Positions 42,372-51,776 are shown, counted from the first letter of the stretch. The stretch: 64,000 bases of DNA from Dyadobacter sp. CY261 (GCF_021440085.1 NZ_JAKCPW010000006.1:310001-374000); one strand, 5' to 3'. Notes: generated by a model from the sequence alone, not told the origin. Translations and numbers: made by a program.

Positions 42372-43280
42372 ATGGAACAATACCTCGGTATAGACGTGGG
42401 CGGTACTAACGTAAAAATGGGGATCGTTGACGCTACGGATGGAAGAATCTCTAATTTTTACAGTCACGATACCGCCAGCTGGCGCAGCTCAGGGCATTTT
42501 ATAGACAGATTAGGTGATGCGATAGCGCTCCAGCTTGTTGAATATCCCGAAGTCAAAAAAGTAGGAATCGGTGTTCCGGGGCTTATTTCCCGCGACAGAA
42601 GCACGCTGATCGAAATCACTGCAATACCCGAAATTGACGGGATCACCATTGTTCCGGACTTGAAAGCACGTTTTCCGCAGCATGATTTTTACCTCGAAAA
42701 CGACGCGAATGCGGCTGCTTTGGGTGAGTATTACTTCGGCGAAGACAAGCTTCCCGAGGATTATATCTTCGTAACGCTCGGCACCGGCATCGGCGGCGCG
42801 GCGATCATCGATAAAAAGGTATTCAAAGGCGGCGGGGGTAATGCCATGGAGCCTGGCCACGTTCCTTCCAAAAACGGAAAAGTACTCGAGCGTAACATCG
42901 GCAAAAAAGAATTGCTGGATATGGCCCATACCATGCGCGCGTCCTACACCGGAACTACGCAATTACCCGCCGATGGCACTATCTCGACCACAGGACTTGT
43001 TGCGGCTGCTTCGGCAGGTGATGAACTTGCAAAAGAAGTCTTCCATGAAATGGGTTATCTCCTCGGTGAAGGTCTGGTTTCCATGATACGCATCCTGGAT
43101 ATCACAACAATTTTGATTGGTGGTGGTATTTCTGCTTCATTTGAATTTATTTTGCCCGCGATTAATGATCGTTTCAAGTACTGGCTCACACCTTATTACC
43201 TGAAAACCGTTACTATCAAGCGTGCAACGCTTGCCAATGACGCCGGACTGCTTGGAGCGGCTTCACTTTGTTTTGAATAA
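42372..43280 (+). CDS. ROK-family sugar kinase-like protein lacking the zinc motif
   Basis: This 302-residue protein of the ROK/hexokinase fold has the phosphate-1 loop LGIDVGGTNVKMGIVD, the catalytic aspartate in LENDANAAALGE, and the phosphate-2 loop VTLGTGIGGAAI. Where ROK proteins normally carry H..........CxCGxxGC, this one reads MEPGHVPSKNGKVLERNIGK: the Glu/His pair is kept but the cysteines are absent. No N-terminal DNA-binding domain, so it is a kinase-type ROK, perhaps for glucose or an amino sugar. The glycosyltransferase follows after 60 bases. Confidence 0.85.
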   Translation: MEQYLGIDVGGTNVKMGIVDATDGRISNFYSHDTASWRSSGHFIDRLGDAIALQLVEYPEVKKVGIGVPGLISRDRSTLIEITAIPEIDGITIVPDLKARFPQHDFYLENDANAAALGEYYFGEDKLPEDYIFVTLGTGIGGAAIIDKKVFKGGGGNAMEPGHVPSKNGKVLERNIGKKELLDMAHTMRASYTGTTQLPADGTISTTGLVAAASAGDELAKEVFHEMGYLLGEGLVSMIRILDITTILIGGGISASFEFILPAINDRFKYWLTPYYLKTVTIKRATLANDAGLLGAASLCFE

Positions 43281-43340
43281 CGAATAACCACGAAACACAA
43301 GATTCACTCTTAAAAACAGTATTACTATTATTTATCCCTG

Positions 43341-44051
43341 ATGAAATTATCGGTTATAGTTCCTGCCTACAATGAAGAAAAAACCATCCGAAATGTGCTG
43401 GATAAACTTAAATCCGTTGAGCTGATAGGCCATTTTCAAAAGGAGATCGTAATTGTGAACGACTGCTCCGCCGACAACACGGAGGCGGTTGCCAAAAAAT
43501 TTATAGAAGAGAATCCAGGGCTGGAAATAGCATATTTCCGGCACGAATATAATCAGGGGAAAGGTGCCGCATTGCACACGGGCATCCGCCGCGCAACGGG
43601 CGACTACATTATCGTACAGGACGCTGACCTGGAATACGATCCCCAAGAATTCAACATATTGCTAAAACCGGTTATCGAAGGATATGCGGATGTGGTGTAT
43701 GGCTCCCGCTTCATGGGTGGAAGACCGCACCGCATCCTTTTTTTCTGGCATACGATCGGGAATAAGTTTCTGACATTCCTAAGCAACATGTTTACCAATC
43801 TCAACCTGACGGACATGGAAACATGCTACAAACTCTTTCGTGCCGATCTGCTAAAAAGTCTCAAACTGGTAGAAAACCGTTTCGGCTTCGAGCCGGAAGT
43901 GACGGCCAAGATCTCCAAAATCCCTAAAATCCGCATTTACGAAGTCGGGGTATCCTATTATGGCCGCACTTACGAAGAAGGAAAGAAAATCAACTGGAAA
44001 GATGGTTTCCGTGCATTGTACTGCATCGTCCGCTACGGATTAGGAAGCTAG
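43341..44051 (+). CDS. Family 2 glycosyltransferase, DPM1/polyprenyl-phosphate hexosyltransferase-like
   Basis: This 236-residue GT2 enzyme has the fold start SVIVPAYNEEKTIRNVL and the metal/substrate acidic motif QDADLEYDPQEF (about residues 94-105). GSRFMGGRPHRILFFWHTIG and LTDMETCYKLFRADLL follow the pattern of dolichyl/polyprenyl-phosphate mannosyl or glucosyl transferases. It lacks the C-terminal membrane helices of GtrB/ArnC types. It probably makes a polyprenyl-phosphate sugar used by membrane GT-C enzymes. Confidence 0.88.
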   Translation: MKLSVIVPAYNEEKTIRNVLDKLKSVELIGHFQKEIVIVNDCSADNTEAVAKKFIEENPGLEIAYFRHEYNQGKGAALHTGIRRATGDYIIVQDADLEYDPQEFNILLKPVIEGYADVVYGSRFMGGRPHRILFFWHTIGNKFLTFLSNMFTNLNLTDMETCYKLFRADLLKSLKLVENRFGFEPEVTAKISKIPKIRIYEVGVSYYGRTYEEGKKINWKDGFRALYCIVRYGLGS

Positions 44052-44120
44052 CCACAAACGGAGTATCATCAAAAAACTTCTTCCCCTTCCTCCATCCTCC
44101 TTTCCTCCCAAAACGAAGCC

Positions 44121-46160
44121 CTACCGCTTCAAAAACTTCCGCGTAGCTGTAAAACCATTCTTTTGCTCCACCTGTAAGAGGTAGATCCCTGCCGGCCATT
44201 TGGAAATATTCTGTTCCCAATCCTGGGTCGCTTTATACTCCGAACGCACTTTTGACTGCCCTGCGGCATTGAAAACCTGGATCACGCCTGATTCAGGATT
44301 TTTGAAACCAACTTTCAGAATGTCGTCAACAGGGTTGGGGTAAATCTCCCATGTGAGCTCCTTGCCATTTTCTTCCACGCCTAAAATAGGCGTAAGATCA
44401 ACACGCGTGGTAGCATAAGCCGATTGCGAAACATCACTCACGGCCTGAATGCGATATGTATATGTCGCATTGATTTCAATGTCCTTATCCTCAAAAAGCA
44501 GTGTTTTTGAGTCTAGATTTTTTAATAGCATGTAAGGACCCGAATCGGTCGTCTTCTTTTCGAGTACATATCCCGTGGCACCTTCGACAGCCTTCCACGC
44601 CAATATCACCGAATTGAACGTCCTGTTCGCCGTTAGCTCAACATTCGGGAGCAACATCCCTATACCGACTTTATCAAAAGAAAATGCGCCCAAACCATGC
44701 TTGTTCAGCAAGTAAGGACCGGTGTAAATGGCAATGTTGAATGAAAACGGCTCGATTAACGGAAGGTTGTCAGGATAAAAAGATGGCAAATAACTGAGCT
44801 TGGTCGCATTGGAAGGTTCTTTGAGCGTTAAGGTAACCCGGTTGCCTTCCGCTTTGCCGGCAGAGAATGCCGCTTTCTTCTCATCGCCATCGAGGTAAAA
44901 GAAGTTTTTAAGGCTCAAAATCAGTGGCTTTCCATCTTGTCCTTTCACCGTAGAATCGGCGGGCCATTTGAGTTCCTGGCCTTCGTCGAATACAAGAACG
45001 ATCTCTTTTTTCTCGGCATTGGTATAAAATGCCTTTTTGATATCCGGGCTCCTTACGTTGTCCGAATCTTTGGATCGATAAATGGTTGGGGCAAAAAAAC
45101 GATACATCCTGCGACCAAACTCTTCGAAACCTGATCTTTCGTAATGCACCGCATCGTAGCCGGGTGTTCCAACGGCTGCAAAATGATCTGTTTTGGGATA
45201 CAAATACTTAGTTCTTCGCAAAAAATCGCGTACAGAGCCTCCGACGGGGTTTGGTGTATCGTTCCGCAGGATGATCAGGTTGGATTGAACGACCACAAAC
45301 TGATCTACCTGGGGGTAGTCCTGCACCCAAAACTTATACAATTGATCATATTCTTCCGGATAATTACCTATATTCTCGAAAACCTCCTGCTCGCCGTGCA
45401 TCCATATAAACGCCCGGATACGCGCAGGATTTGCGACGCGAACCCTTTTCAGCAGTCCTCCGTAAAGCGAAAAGCTCGTAGGGTCATTGGCATCCCTTGC
45501 CAGAAAGTCACTCAACTTTTTACCGGGAAGCGATCCGTTGATAACGCAGGTCGGGATACTATCATGCTCTAATATTGTTCTCTGCATTTCGAGACCCCAT
45601 GCGCCAACGTATGTCCACGACCAGGCCGCATTTGTCCAGAGCGTATCACGCGGGGTTATCGAAGGATCCCCATCAGGCGTGCGGGCGATGGTGCGTGCAT
45701 ATTTGCTCGACCAGGCGCCAAAAATCGTGGCTGCCGCATTGGATTGCCCGCTGATTACATAAAAATCACCCGCCACAACCTCGTTACGCCGCACGATCAG
45801 TGCGGAATCCGCTTCGTGGCAGGCATATACTTCGAATGAGTAATCCGCCATTTCGGCTTTGATTTTCGGGGTCATGCTGAATGTCCCGGTCGTTGTGCCA
45901 CCGTAGTTAATAGCCGATTTCTGATATCCCACCCGCTGGTTATTTCTGAGCACAACCACGGACATATGGTCCCAGCCGGCAAGTTCGATGACGCCCGAAA
46001 TAGGCACGTCGGCCATATCATCGTCGCCCCGCGCATAAAGCTGCATTTCCTTCGGCAGTTTGTCGAAGACGACGGAGAAAAAACGCTGTGCCTGTGTGCT
46101 GCCAGTCATGCAGCTCAGGAAGAGGCAAAAAAGTAAGGATTTTAGGTGTGTAGAATTCAT
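44121..46160 (-). CDS. Secreted SGNH/sialate O-acetylesterase-like protein with T9SS type A tail
   Basis: From the ATG at 46160 the product has 679 residues with signal peptide MNSTHLKSLLFCLFLSCMTG.. ending at AQ. The SGNH block I motif is VISGQSNAA and a further conserved segment is FIWMHGEQEV, as in sialate O-acetylesterases. A fibronectin-III-like region (ATGYVLEKKTTDSGPY) precedes the C-terminal type A sorting domain WEIYPNPVDDILKVGF ending GIYLLQVEQKNGFTATRKFLKR, in pieces. It is expected to be exported by T9SS and to de-acetylate extracellular glycans. The frame extends to 46226, but without a signal there. Confidence 0.82.
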   Translation of the reverse strand: MNSTHLKSLLFCLFLSCMTGSTQAQRFFSVVFDKLPKEMQLYARGDDDMADVPISGVIELAGWDHMSVVVLRNNQRVGYQKSAINYGGTTTGTFSMTPKIKAEMADYSFEVYACHEADSALIVRRNEVVAGDFYVISGQSNAAATIFGAWSSKYARTIARTPDGDPSITPRDTLWTNAAWSWTYVGAWGLEMQRTILEHDSIPTCVINGSLPGKKLSDFLARDANDPTSFSLYGGLLKRVRVANPARIRAFIWMHGEQEVFENIGNYPEEYDQLYKFWVQDYPQVDQFVVVQSNLIILRNDTPNPVGGSVRDFLRRTKYLYPKTDHFAAVGTPGYDAVHYERSGFEEFGRRMYRFFAPTIYRSKDSDNVRSPDIKKAFYTNAEKKEIVLVFDEGQELKWPADSTVKGQDGKPLILSLKNFFYLDGDEKKAAFSAGKAEGNRVTLTLKEPSNATKLSYLPSFYPDNLPLIEPFSFNIAIYTGPYLLNKHGLGAFSFDKVGIGMLLPNVELTANRTFNSVILAWKAVEGATGYVLEKKTTDSGPYMLLKNLDSKTLLFEDKDIEINATYTYRIQAVSDVSQSAYATTRVDLTPILGVEENGKELTWEIYPNPVDDILKVGFKNPESGVIQVFNAAGQSKVRSEYKATQDWEQNISKWPAGIYLLQVEQKNGFTATRKFLKR

Positions 46161-46244
46161 TTCATTAAGAAACTGTTTTCGATGCTGTTTAAAGCTACTC
46201 GCTCGCGGATCCGGCCGAGTAGACAAATGGTTATAAATATATCT

Positions 46245-47477
46245 TTAATATTTTAGATTTAATGCCTCCTGTTTGTTTTCGGTACGGGTTGTCGACGGAA
46301 ACCAATGTTCGTCGCACATGGCAAGGAACCACAAAACCATGATCATCGGCAAGGAATATTTATCCCACGACAGCTGTGCCTTACCAAGCAGCAAAATATT
46401 CAGCAAAAAAACCCATGCAGCCAGATTGAATCGCGGCGAGACAAACCGGACGAGCGTAACAAGAGCTAATGCCCCAAAAACAGCTTGTTTCAGCAAGCCA
46501 CTGATTCCAATCTTCATCAGCAACTCATCCACATAACCAAGATAAGGCCAGGTAAAATAAGGATTATAAGCCTGCTTAGCCGGAAAAAAGGCGATAATCG
46601 CTGCGATGACCAGCAGAAAACCTGCAAACATCACCGGATGCTTCCCCGGATATTCGAGGAAATGGGAAAAACGGCGGGTAACGAACGTTTCGGGTATGAT
46701 ATAGTACACAGCCACGACCACCGACGCATACATCAGATACCCGAAATTGTATTGAATCAGCTTATCCGAATCATAATGCTGATCGGCCATGACCGAAGCT
46801 GGTGCCGGTCCGTGCCAGATCAAGACCCATGGCACAATCGCCAGCACTGCGAGGGCGTACCAGATCCAGACGGGATCGGAAAAGACACTTTTTACCAAAA
46901 CAGCTGGATTCGTACTCCATTTAACATTTTTGAATATCTCATAGGCTAGAACAGCCGCAGGAAATGCGAGCATGTACTGCCGGCAACAAACAGCCGCAGC
47001 AAATGAAAGGAAGCTTACCCAATGCCATTTCCGCAAATAGGCAATTACGCCGCCGAGCGTAAAGAACATGGCAAAAATGTCGGTGTAGTAATAAATGCTG
47101 ACCAGGTAATAGTTGGGAAAAATTAAGAGTCCACCCAGGCAAAGCCAGAAACGCTTTGTACGCTCCGGACTGTACCAAACGAAGAGCATTAGCAATGCAA
47201 AGCTGGTAAAAGCCGTTAGCAGGCGGAGGTTTTGAATGTCTTCCCCAAAAATATGGAGCACCCATCCGCCTAAAATAAACGGGATCGGTGTGTTCAGTTC
47301 ATTGTAAGTTTTAAGGAGGTTGAGCGAGGGAATGGGCTCAGTGCTGAACAATACCGCTGTGGGTAGATAATGGTTTTCATCCTGATAAAGCCCAACGGTA
47401 AACCTGTCTTTGAAAAAGAATACAAGAATGAATAAAACGAGCAGGCCTATTGAGGTGTATAATTTCTTACGGTGCAT
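46245..47477 (-). CDS. Polytopic GT-C-like membrane protein, possibly ALG10-related
   Basis: This 410-residue protein has about 10-12 transmembrane segments. The first loop holds an acidic pair in LYQDENHYLPTAVLF and a NELNTPIPF motif. Helices then give SIYYYTDIFAMFFTLGGVIA and AAVCCRQYMLAFPAA. The order D/E..H, T-P-x-P, YYTD, RQ resembles the eukaryotic ALG10/DIE2 glucosyltransferase, a GT-C enzyme using a polyprenyl-phosphate sugar; this is a distant, by-eye likeness. The DPM1-like GT2 gene 2 kb away could supply the donor. Otherwise an unassigned membrane glycosyltransferase. Confidence 0.55.
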   Translation of the reverse strand: MHRKKLYTSIGLLVLFILVFFFKDRFTVGLYQDENHYLPTAVLFSTEPIPSLNLLKTYNELNTPIPFILGGWVLHIFGEDIQNLRLLTAFTSFALLMLFVWYSPERTKRFWLCLGGLLIFPNYYLVSIYYYTDIFAMFFTLGGVIAYLRKWHWVSFLSFAAAVCCRQYMLAFPAAVLAYEIFKNVKWSTNPAVLVKSVFSDPVWIWYALAVLAIVPWVLIWHGPAPASVMADQHYDSDKLIQYNFGYLMYASVVVAVYYIIPETFVTRRFSHFLEYPGKHPVMFAGFLLVIAAIIAFFPAKQAYNPYFTWPYLGYVDELLMKIGISGLLKQAVFGALALVTLVRFVSPRFNLAAWVFLLNILLLGKAQLSWDKYSLPMIMVLWFLAMCDEHWFPSTTRTENKQEALNLKY

Positions 47478-47483
47478 ATGCTG

Positions 47484-48500
47484 CTAAATAAAATTGACTT
47501 CTGCGTTGAGCCGGATCCCGAACTTATCTGCGACGGATTCCTGTATTTTTTCCGATAACGTTTTAATCTGTATCCCTGTACCTCCACCATAATTAACCAG
47601 TACAAGCGCTTGTCGCGCGTGTACACCGATTTCTCCTTCCCGAAAACCCTTCCAACCCGCCTTTTCGATGAGCCAGCCGGCAGGGACTTTCACGGTTTGA
47701 GCATCCACCGGATAACCCGGCACCTCAGGAAATGTTTCTTTGAGCTGGTCAAACTGAGTGACCGATATCTCCGGATTCTTGAAAAAGCTTCCCGCATTAC
47801 CTATTTCGGCGGGATCGGGGAGCTTGCTTCTACGAATTTTCATAATTGCCCCGCTGATATCGCGGATCGTGGGTACATCTGCGCCCATTTCCTGTAATGT
47901 CTTTTGTACGTCACCATAAGCGGCATTCAAAAGCGGTTTTTTGCTCAGTCTAAATGTCGCTCCGGTGATGACATACCGGCTTTTTAATGATTTCTTGAAA
48001 ATGCTTTCGCGGTACCCGAATTCGCATTCAGCATTCGTAAAAACGCGCTTTTCACCATCGCCAATGCGAACCGCTTCTACGGATTGGATCACGCTTTTGA
48101 TTTCCACCCCGTAGGCCCCGATATTTTGCATTGGCGCAGCCCCTACCGAACCTGGAATGAGCGAGAGGTTTTCCACACCGCCATAGCCATTATCCACGCA
48201 ATGCATAACGAAGTCGTGCCAGACTTCACCCGCTCCTACTTTCAACACGACTGAATCCTCATTTTCTTCCACTATTTCAATGCCTCTAATCTCGGGATGG
48301 ATTACCAGCGCCTCGATATCTTTGGTAAGCAGGATATTGCTACCGCCACCGAGGATAAATTTCGGGAAATCTTTCCATTCAGGATCATTCAAAAGGGTTG
48401 TTAATTCTTCAACGGAATGAATATTGATAAAATATCTGGCATGAGCATCGAGCCCGAATGTATTGAGATGACGAAGCGAAACGTTGGATTGTATTTGCAT
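47484..48500 (-). CDS. murB: UDP-N-acetylenolpyruvoylglucosamine reductase
   Basis: This 338-residue FAD enzyme makes UDP-N-acetylmuramate for peptidoglycan. N-terminal LRHLNTFGLDAHARYF and FILGGGSNILLT are typical FAD-contact segments. The catalytic serine region is NAGSFFKNPE, and PAGWLIEKAGWKGF lies near the C-terminus. Length fits the type I (E. coli-like) enzyme. It is directly upstream of the GT-C-like membrane gene on the same strand with a six-base gap, so they are co-transcribed. Confidence 0.95.
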   Translation of the reverse strand: MQIQSNVSLRHLNTFGLDAHARYFINIHSVEELTTLLNDPEWKDFPKFILGGGSNILLTKDIEALVIHPEIRGIEIVEENEDSVVLKVGAGEVWHDFVMHCVDNGYGGVENLSLIPGSVGAAPMQNIGAYGVEIKSVIQSVEAVRIGDGEKRVFTNAECEFGYRESIFKKSLKSRYVITGATFRLSKKPLLNAAYGDVQKTLQEMGADVPTIRDISGAIMKIRRSKLPDPAEIGNAGSFFKNPEISVTQFDQLKETFPEVPGYPVDAQTVKVPAGWLIEKAGWKGFREGEIGVHARQALVLVNYGGGTGIQIKTLSEKIQESVADKFGIRLNAEVNFI

Positions 48501-48611
48501 TGAAATCGGGGATTAACCAGGTAAAGTTAGGTATTACATTCAAAATTAAGTGGTATGGTGATTCATCCAATTTTGTTTAAGTTTGTGGGCTCAGTTACAA
48601 TGGTTCAGGAT

Positions 48612-49178
48612 ATGACGCTAAAAAAGAGATTTTTATGGGCTCTGCATCTTGGTATCATTTTGATTTCGGGTTGCAGCAAAAAGTCGGTAGTGAGTTCCGG
48701 TTCCGAATACAAGGAAGATCTTTCCACGGTCCGTCCACGCTACGAATACGTTGAGCCTACGATTGTGCCGCGTACCGAAGCTGTAACACCCGCCAAAAGC
48801 AATGATGTGCCGAAAACCGATGTGGATAAACCTCTGTATGTCAACAAGAAACTGGAATCAGTGTTGGATACGCTGGCTAAACAAAACAAGGCGATCCGCT
48901 ATATCAACGGTTTCAGGATTCAGATTTACGTGGGCAATGTGAGGCAGGAAGCGGATAATGCGAAGTCCTATGTGTACCAGGCTTTTCCGGATCTGAACCC
49001 TTATGTTTCTTACACTCAGCCCACATATCGGGTAAAAGTAGGAGACTTTATGTACAGGAGCGATGCCGAGCAATACCTGGACCTGATCCGTGAACAATAT
49101 GCCTCCGCCGTGATCCTTGCCGACCGGGTGGATATCAAGCGAAGTATGATGGTGAACCCGGCTTCTGATCATAACTGA
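48612..49178 (+). CDS. SPOR-like lipoprotein
   Basis: From the ATG at 48612 the 188-residue product has a lipoprotein signal with lipobox ISGC (MTLKKRFLWALHLGIILISG then CSKK). A charged/proline-rich linker follows. The C-terminal about 80 residues (GFRIQIYVGNVRQEADNAKS; YRVKVGDFMYRSDAEQYLDL) resemble a SPOR peptidoglycan-binding fold. An earlier start at 48555 is possible but would put the signal internally. It probably sits in a membrane facing the periplasm and binds denuded glycan strands at division sites; the role is inferred from the domain. Confidence 0.75.
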   Translation: MTLKKRFLWALHLGIILISGCSKKSVVSSGSEYKEDLSTVRPRYEYVEPTIVPRTEAVTPAKSNDVPKTDVDKPLYVNKKLESVLDTLAKQNKAIRYINGFRIQIYVGNVRQEADNAKSYVYQAFPDLNPYVSYTQPTYRVKVGDFMYRSDAEQYLDLIREQYASAVILADRVDIKRSMMVNPASDHN

Positions 49179-49249
49179 CCGTCCATCAAGAAGATGTACA
49201 TTACTTATTAACCGGATAATATTATCCACATATACATACTAAGACAAGA

Positions 49250-50362
49250 ATGAAGAAAGCGCTAATTACAGGGATCACCGGCCAGGATGGGGCTTATTTG
49301 GCCGAGCTACTTTTGAGCAAGGGATATGAGGTACATGGTATCAAACGCCGCAGTTCGTTATTCAACACGCAGCGGATCGACCATATCTACGAAGATCCAC
49401 ACGAGAAAAACGTTCGCTTTCACCTTCACTACGGCGACCTGAGCGACTCGACCAATATTATCCGTATAATCCAGGAAGTACAGCCGGACGAAATTTACAA
49501 CCTTGGCGCGATGTCGCACGTGCAGGTAAGCTTTGAAGAGCCTGAGTACACTGCCAACGTCGACGGTATCGGGACGCTCCGGATCCTGGAAGCGGTGCGC
49601 TTACTAGGCCTTACCCAAAAAACCAAGATTTACCAGGCATCTACTTCCGAATTGTACGGATTGGTTCAGGAAGTGCCGCAATCGGAGCGCACACCGTTCT
49701 ACCCGCGGTCGCCTTACGCGGTTGCCAAACTGTACGGCTACTGGATCACCGTCAACTATCGTGAGGCATATAATATGTTCGCGGTGAATGGTATTCTCTT
49801 CAACCACGAGTCCCCGTTGCGCGGCGAAACCTTCGTAACGCGCAAGATCACCCGCGCTGTCGCTCGTATCGCATTGGGCTTGCAGGACAAAGTTTACCTC
49901 GGTAACCTCGACGCACAGCGCGACTGGGGGCACGCCAAAGATTTCGTGGAAGCCATGTGGCTTATCCTGCAACAGGAAACTGCGGAAGATTTTGTCATCG
50001 CCACCGGTACTACTACCCGCATTCGTGAATTCGTAAGAATGGCATTTGCGGAAGTAGGCATTGAAGTAGAATTCAGCGGCGAAGGTGCAAATGAGATCGC
50101 TAAAGTTACGAAATGCAATAACCCTGAGTTCAAGGTGGAAATCGGCAAGGAAGTAGTAGCTGTTGACCCCCGTTATTTCCGTCCGACCGAAGTGGAATTG
50201 CTGATCGGCGATCCTACGAAATCGATGGAAAAATTGGGCTGGAAACCAAAATACGACCTGAAAGCGCTGGTAAACGACATGGTTGCGGCGGACGTCCAGT
50301 TGTTCCGCAAAGACCGTTTGCTCGAAAGCAGCGGCCACCGCGTTCCCAACTACTACGAATAA
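49250..50362 (+). CDS. gmd: GDP-mannose 4,6-dehydratase
   Basis: This 370-residue extended SDR enzyme converts GDP-mannose to GDP-4-keto-6-deoxymannose, precursor of GDP-fucose, rhamnose or perosamine. The N-terminal NADP site is ALITGITGQDGAYLAELLLS, with catalytic YxxxK in RSPYAVAKLYGYW and the family-specific GILFNHESPLRGETFV and NLDAQRDWGHAKDFVEAM. Length is normal. The usual next enzyme (GDP-fucose synthase) is not adjacent. A terminator follows. Confidence 0.96.
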   Translation: MKKALITGITGQDGAYLAELLLSKGYEVHGIKRRSSLFNTQRIDHIYEDPHEKNVRFHLHYGDLSDSTNIIRIIQEVQPDEIYNLGAMSHVQVSFEEPEYTANVDGIGTLRILEAVRLLGLTQKTKIYQASTSELYGLVQEVPQSERTPFYPRSPYAVAKLYGYWITVNYREAYNMFAVNGILFNHESPLRGETFVTRKITRAVARIALGLQDKVYLGNLDAQRDWGHAKDFVEAMWLILQQETAEDFVIATGTTTRIREFVRMAFAEVGIEVEFSGEGANEIAKVTKCNNPEFKVEIGKEVVAVDPRYFRPTEVELLIGDPTKSMEKLGWKPKYDLKALVNDMVAADVQLFRKDRLLESSGHRVPNYYE

Positions 50363-50383
50363 GATTTTGTATACAACATAAAT

Positions 50384-50420
50384 AAAAATCCCGCAGAGCT
50401 ATTTTCTGCGGGATTTTTAT
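50384..50420 (+). terminator. Terminator of gmd
   Basis: Perfect 14-bp arms AAAAATCCCGCAGA (50384-50397) and TCTGCGGGATTTTT (50405-50418). Also usable by the convergent thioredoxin gene. Confidence 0.9.
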
Positions 50421-50451
50421 TTGGATTAATATCTTTCTTGAAACAGCCAAA

Positions 50452-50922
50452 TTAAATAGCTGGCCCTTTCTGCACAGATTTTGCAGCCTTGATCAGTTGC
50501 TCCGGTTGCTGATAACCGAGCAATTGCTTCACCACTTTGCCTTTACCATCAATAAAGAATAAAGTAGGATAACCTTCGATAGGATATTTCTTAGTCAGTG
50601 CCGGACCTTCGCCACTTTCCATATCAATTTTCACGTTGATAAAATTGCCATTGAAAGTCTTGGCCACATCGTCACGGGTGAAAACATTCTTTTGCAACAA
50701 CTTGCAAGGACCACACCACGTGGTGTACGCATCGAGAAAAATAATCTTGTTCTCCTTTTTGGCCTTTTTTAGGATATCAGACCATGAGGCTTCTGTGAAT
50801 TGAATTCCTTTCTCGGCATCTCTGCCTGCCTTTTTATCGCCTTCCCCGGCGATTGCTACGGACATCGCCAGCATGAGCGCCACTACCGCAAAGCCGAGAT
50901 TCTTCAAATTTTTCATTTTCAA
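50452..50922 (-). CDS. Periplasmic thioredoxin-like protein
   Basis: This 156-residue protein has a signal peptide (MKMKNLKNLGFAVVALMLAM..IAG) and a thioredoxin fold with the active-site CGPC in TTWCGPCKLLQ, then the cis-proline segment EGYPTLFFIDGKGKV. It probably acts in reductive or protein-folding thiol chemistry in the periplasm. The N-terminal helix EASWSDILKKAKKENKIIFL is common in DUF255/TlpA-like relatives. It stands alone, convergent with gmd. Confidence 0.88.
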   Translation of the reverse strand: MKMKNLKNLGFAVVALMLAMSVAIAGEGDKKAGRDAEKGIQFTEASWSDILKKAKKENKIIFLDAYTTWCGPCKLLQKNVFTRDDVAKTFNGNFINVKIDMESGEGPALTKKYPIEGYPTLFFIDGKGKVVKQLLGYQQPEQLIKAAKSVQKGPAI

Positions 50923-51010
50923 GCTATTTATGATTTCAACATTGCATTAACGAAAATACGCCTTTGTTTTATTTTACACAATTCTGGACTGCCGGCTAAC
51001 TCGACCCACA

Positions 51011-51043
51011 TTGCTGATATGATGTTCAAAAAAGGTAACTTTG
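51011..51043 (+). promoter_or_regulatory. Promoter of engB
   Basis: TTG (51011-51013), 22 bases, TAACTTTG (51036-51043), 25 bases before the ATG. Matches the Bacteroidota consensus. Confidence 0.5.
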
Positions 51044-51067
51044 CAACTTCATTAACACCATAAAACC

Positions 51068-51676
51068 ATGAAAGTTCAGGAAGCGAAGTATGTGATGAGC
51101 AATTTGGATTACCAGAAATGTCCGGAGCCTATCCTTCCCGAATATGCATTCATCGGACGTTCCAATGTAGGTAAATCGTCGCTTATCAACATGCTGACCG
51201 GCAAGAAAGCCTTGGCCAAAACCTCACAGCAGCCCGGCAAGACACAGATGATCAACCATTATCTGATCGACAGCGCCTGGTACCTGGTCGATTTGCCGGG
51301 TTATGGCTATGCAAAAGTAAGCAAGGTGGAGCGCGACAAGTGGGAAAAAATGATCCATGATTACCTGCATTACCGCGAGAACCTCATTTGCACATTTGTG
51401 CTGGTCGACGTCCGCCACTCCGCTTTGGCTGTCGATCTCGATTTTATGGCCTCTTTGGGCGAGGCGGGCATTCCTTTTGAAATCATATTCACGAAAGCCG
51501 ATAAGCTGAAACCAAGCCAGGTTACCAGCCAGGTGGAGGCCTACAAGAGCAAGATGGCCGAGATCTGGGAAGAGTTGCCGGAAATGTATGTGACGTCGGC
51601 TGAAAAAAATGAAGGCCGCGAGCCGGTATTAGCGACAATAGAATCTTATAGTCAGTCGTTTGTGAAGACAAAATAG
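51068..51676 (+). CDS. engB: Ribosome biogenesis GTPase EngB/YihA
   Basis: This 202-residue TRAFAC GTPase has G1 GRSNVGKSSLINML (residues 30-43), G3 DLPGYG and G4 TKADKL, all at EngB spacing. EngB helps assemble the large ribosomal subunit and is generally essential. It is followed by the DUF5606 gene after 100 bases and has a promoter just upstream. Confidence 0.95.
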   Translation: MKVQEAKYVMSNLDYQKCPEPILPEYAFIGRSNVGKSSLINMLTGKKALAKTSQQPGKTQMINHYLIDSAWYLVDLPGYGYAKVSKVERDKWEKMIHDYLHYRENLICTFVLVDVRHSALAVDLDFMASLGEAGIPFEIIFTKADKLKPSQVTSQVEAYKSKMAEIWEELPEMYVTSAEKNEGREPVLATIESYSQSFVKTK

Positions 51677-51776
51677 GGAATCGGTTGTTTCCCCGACAAT
51701 CTTTCCGTTATTTTGCGCAAAAATTGATTGTCGCATCCAACATTAACATTAAAGATATAAAACATAGTAAGAAAGG

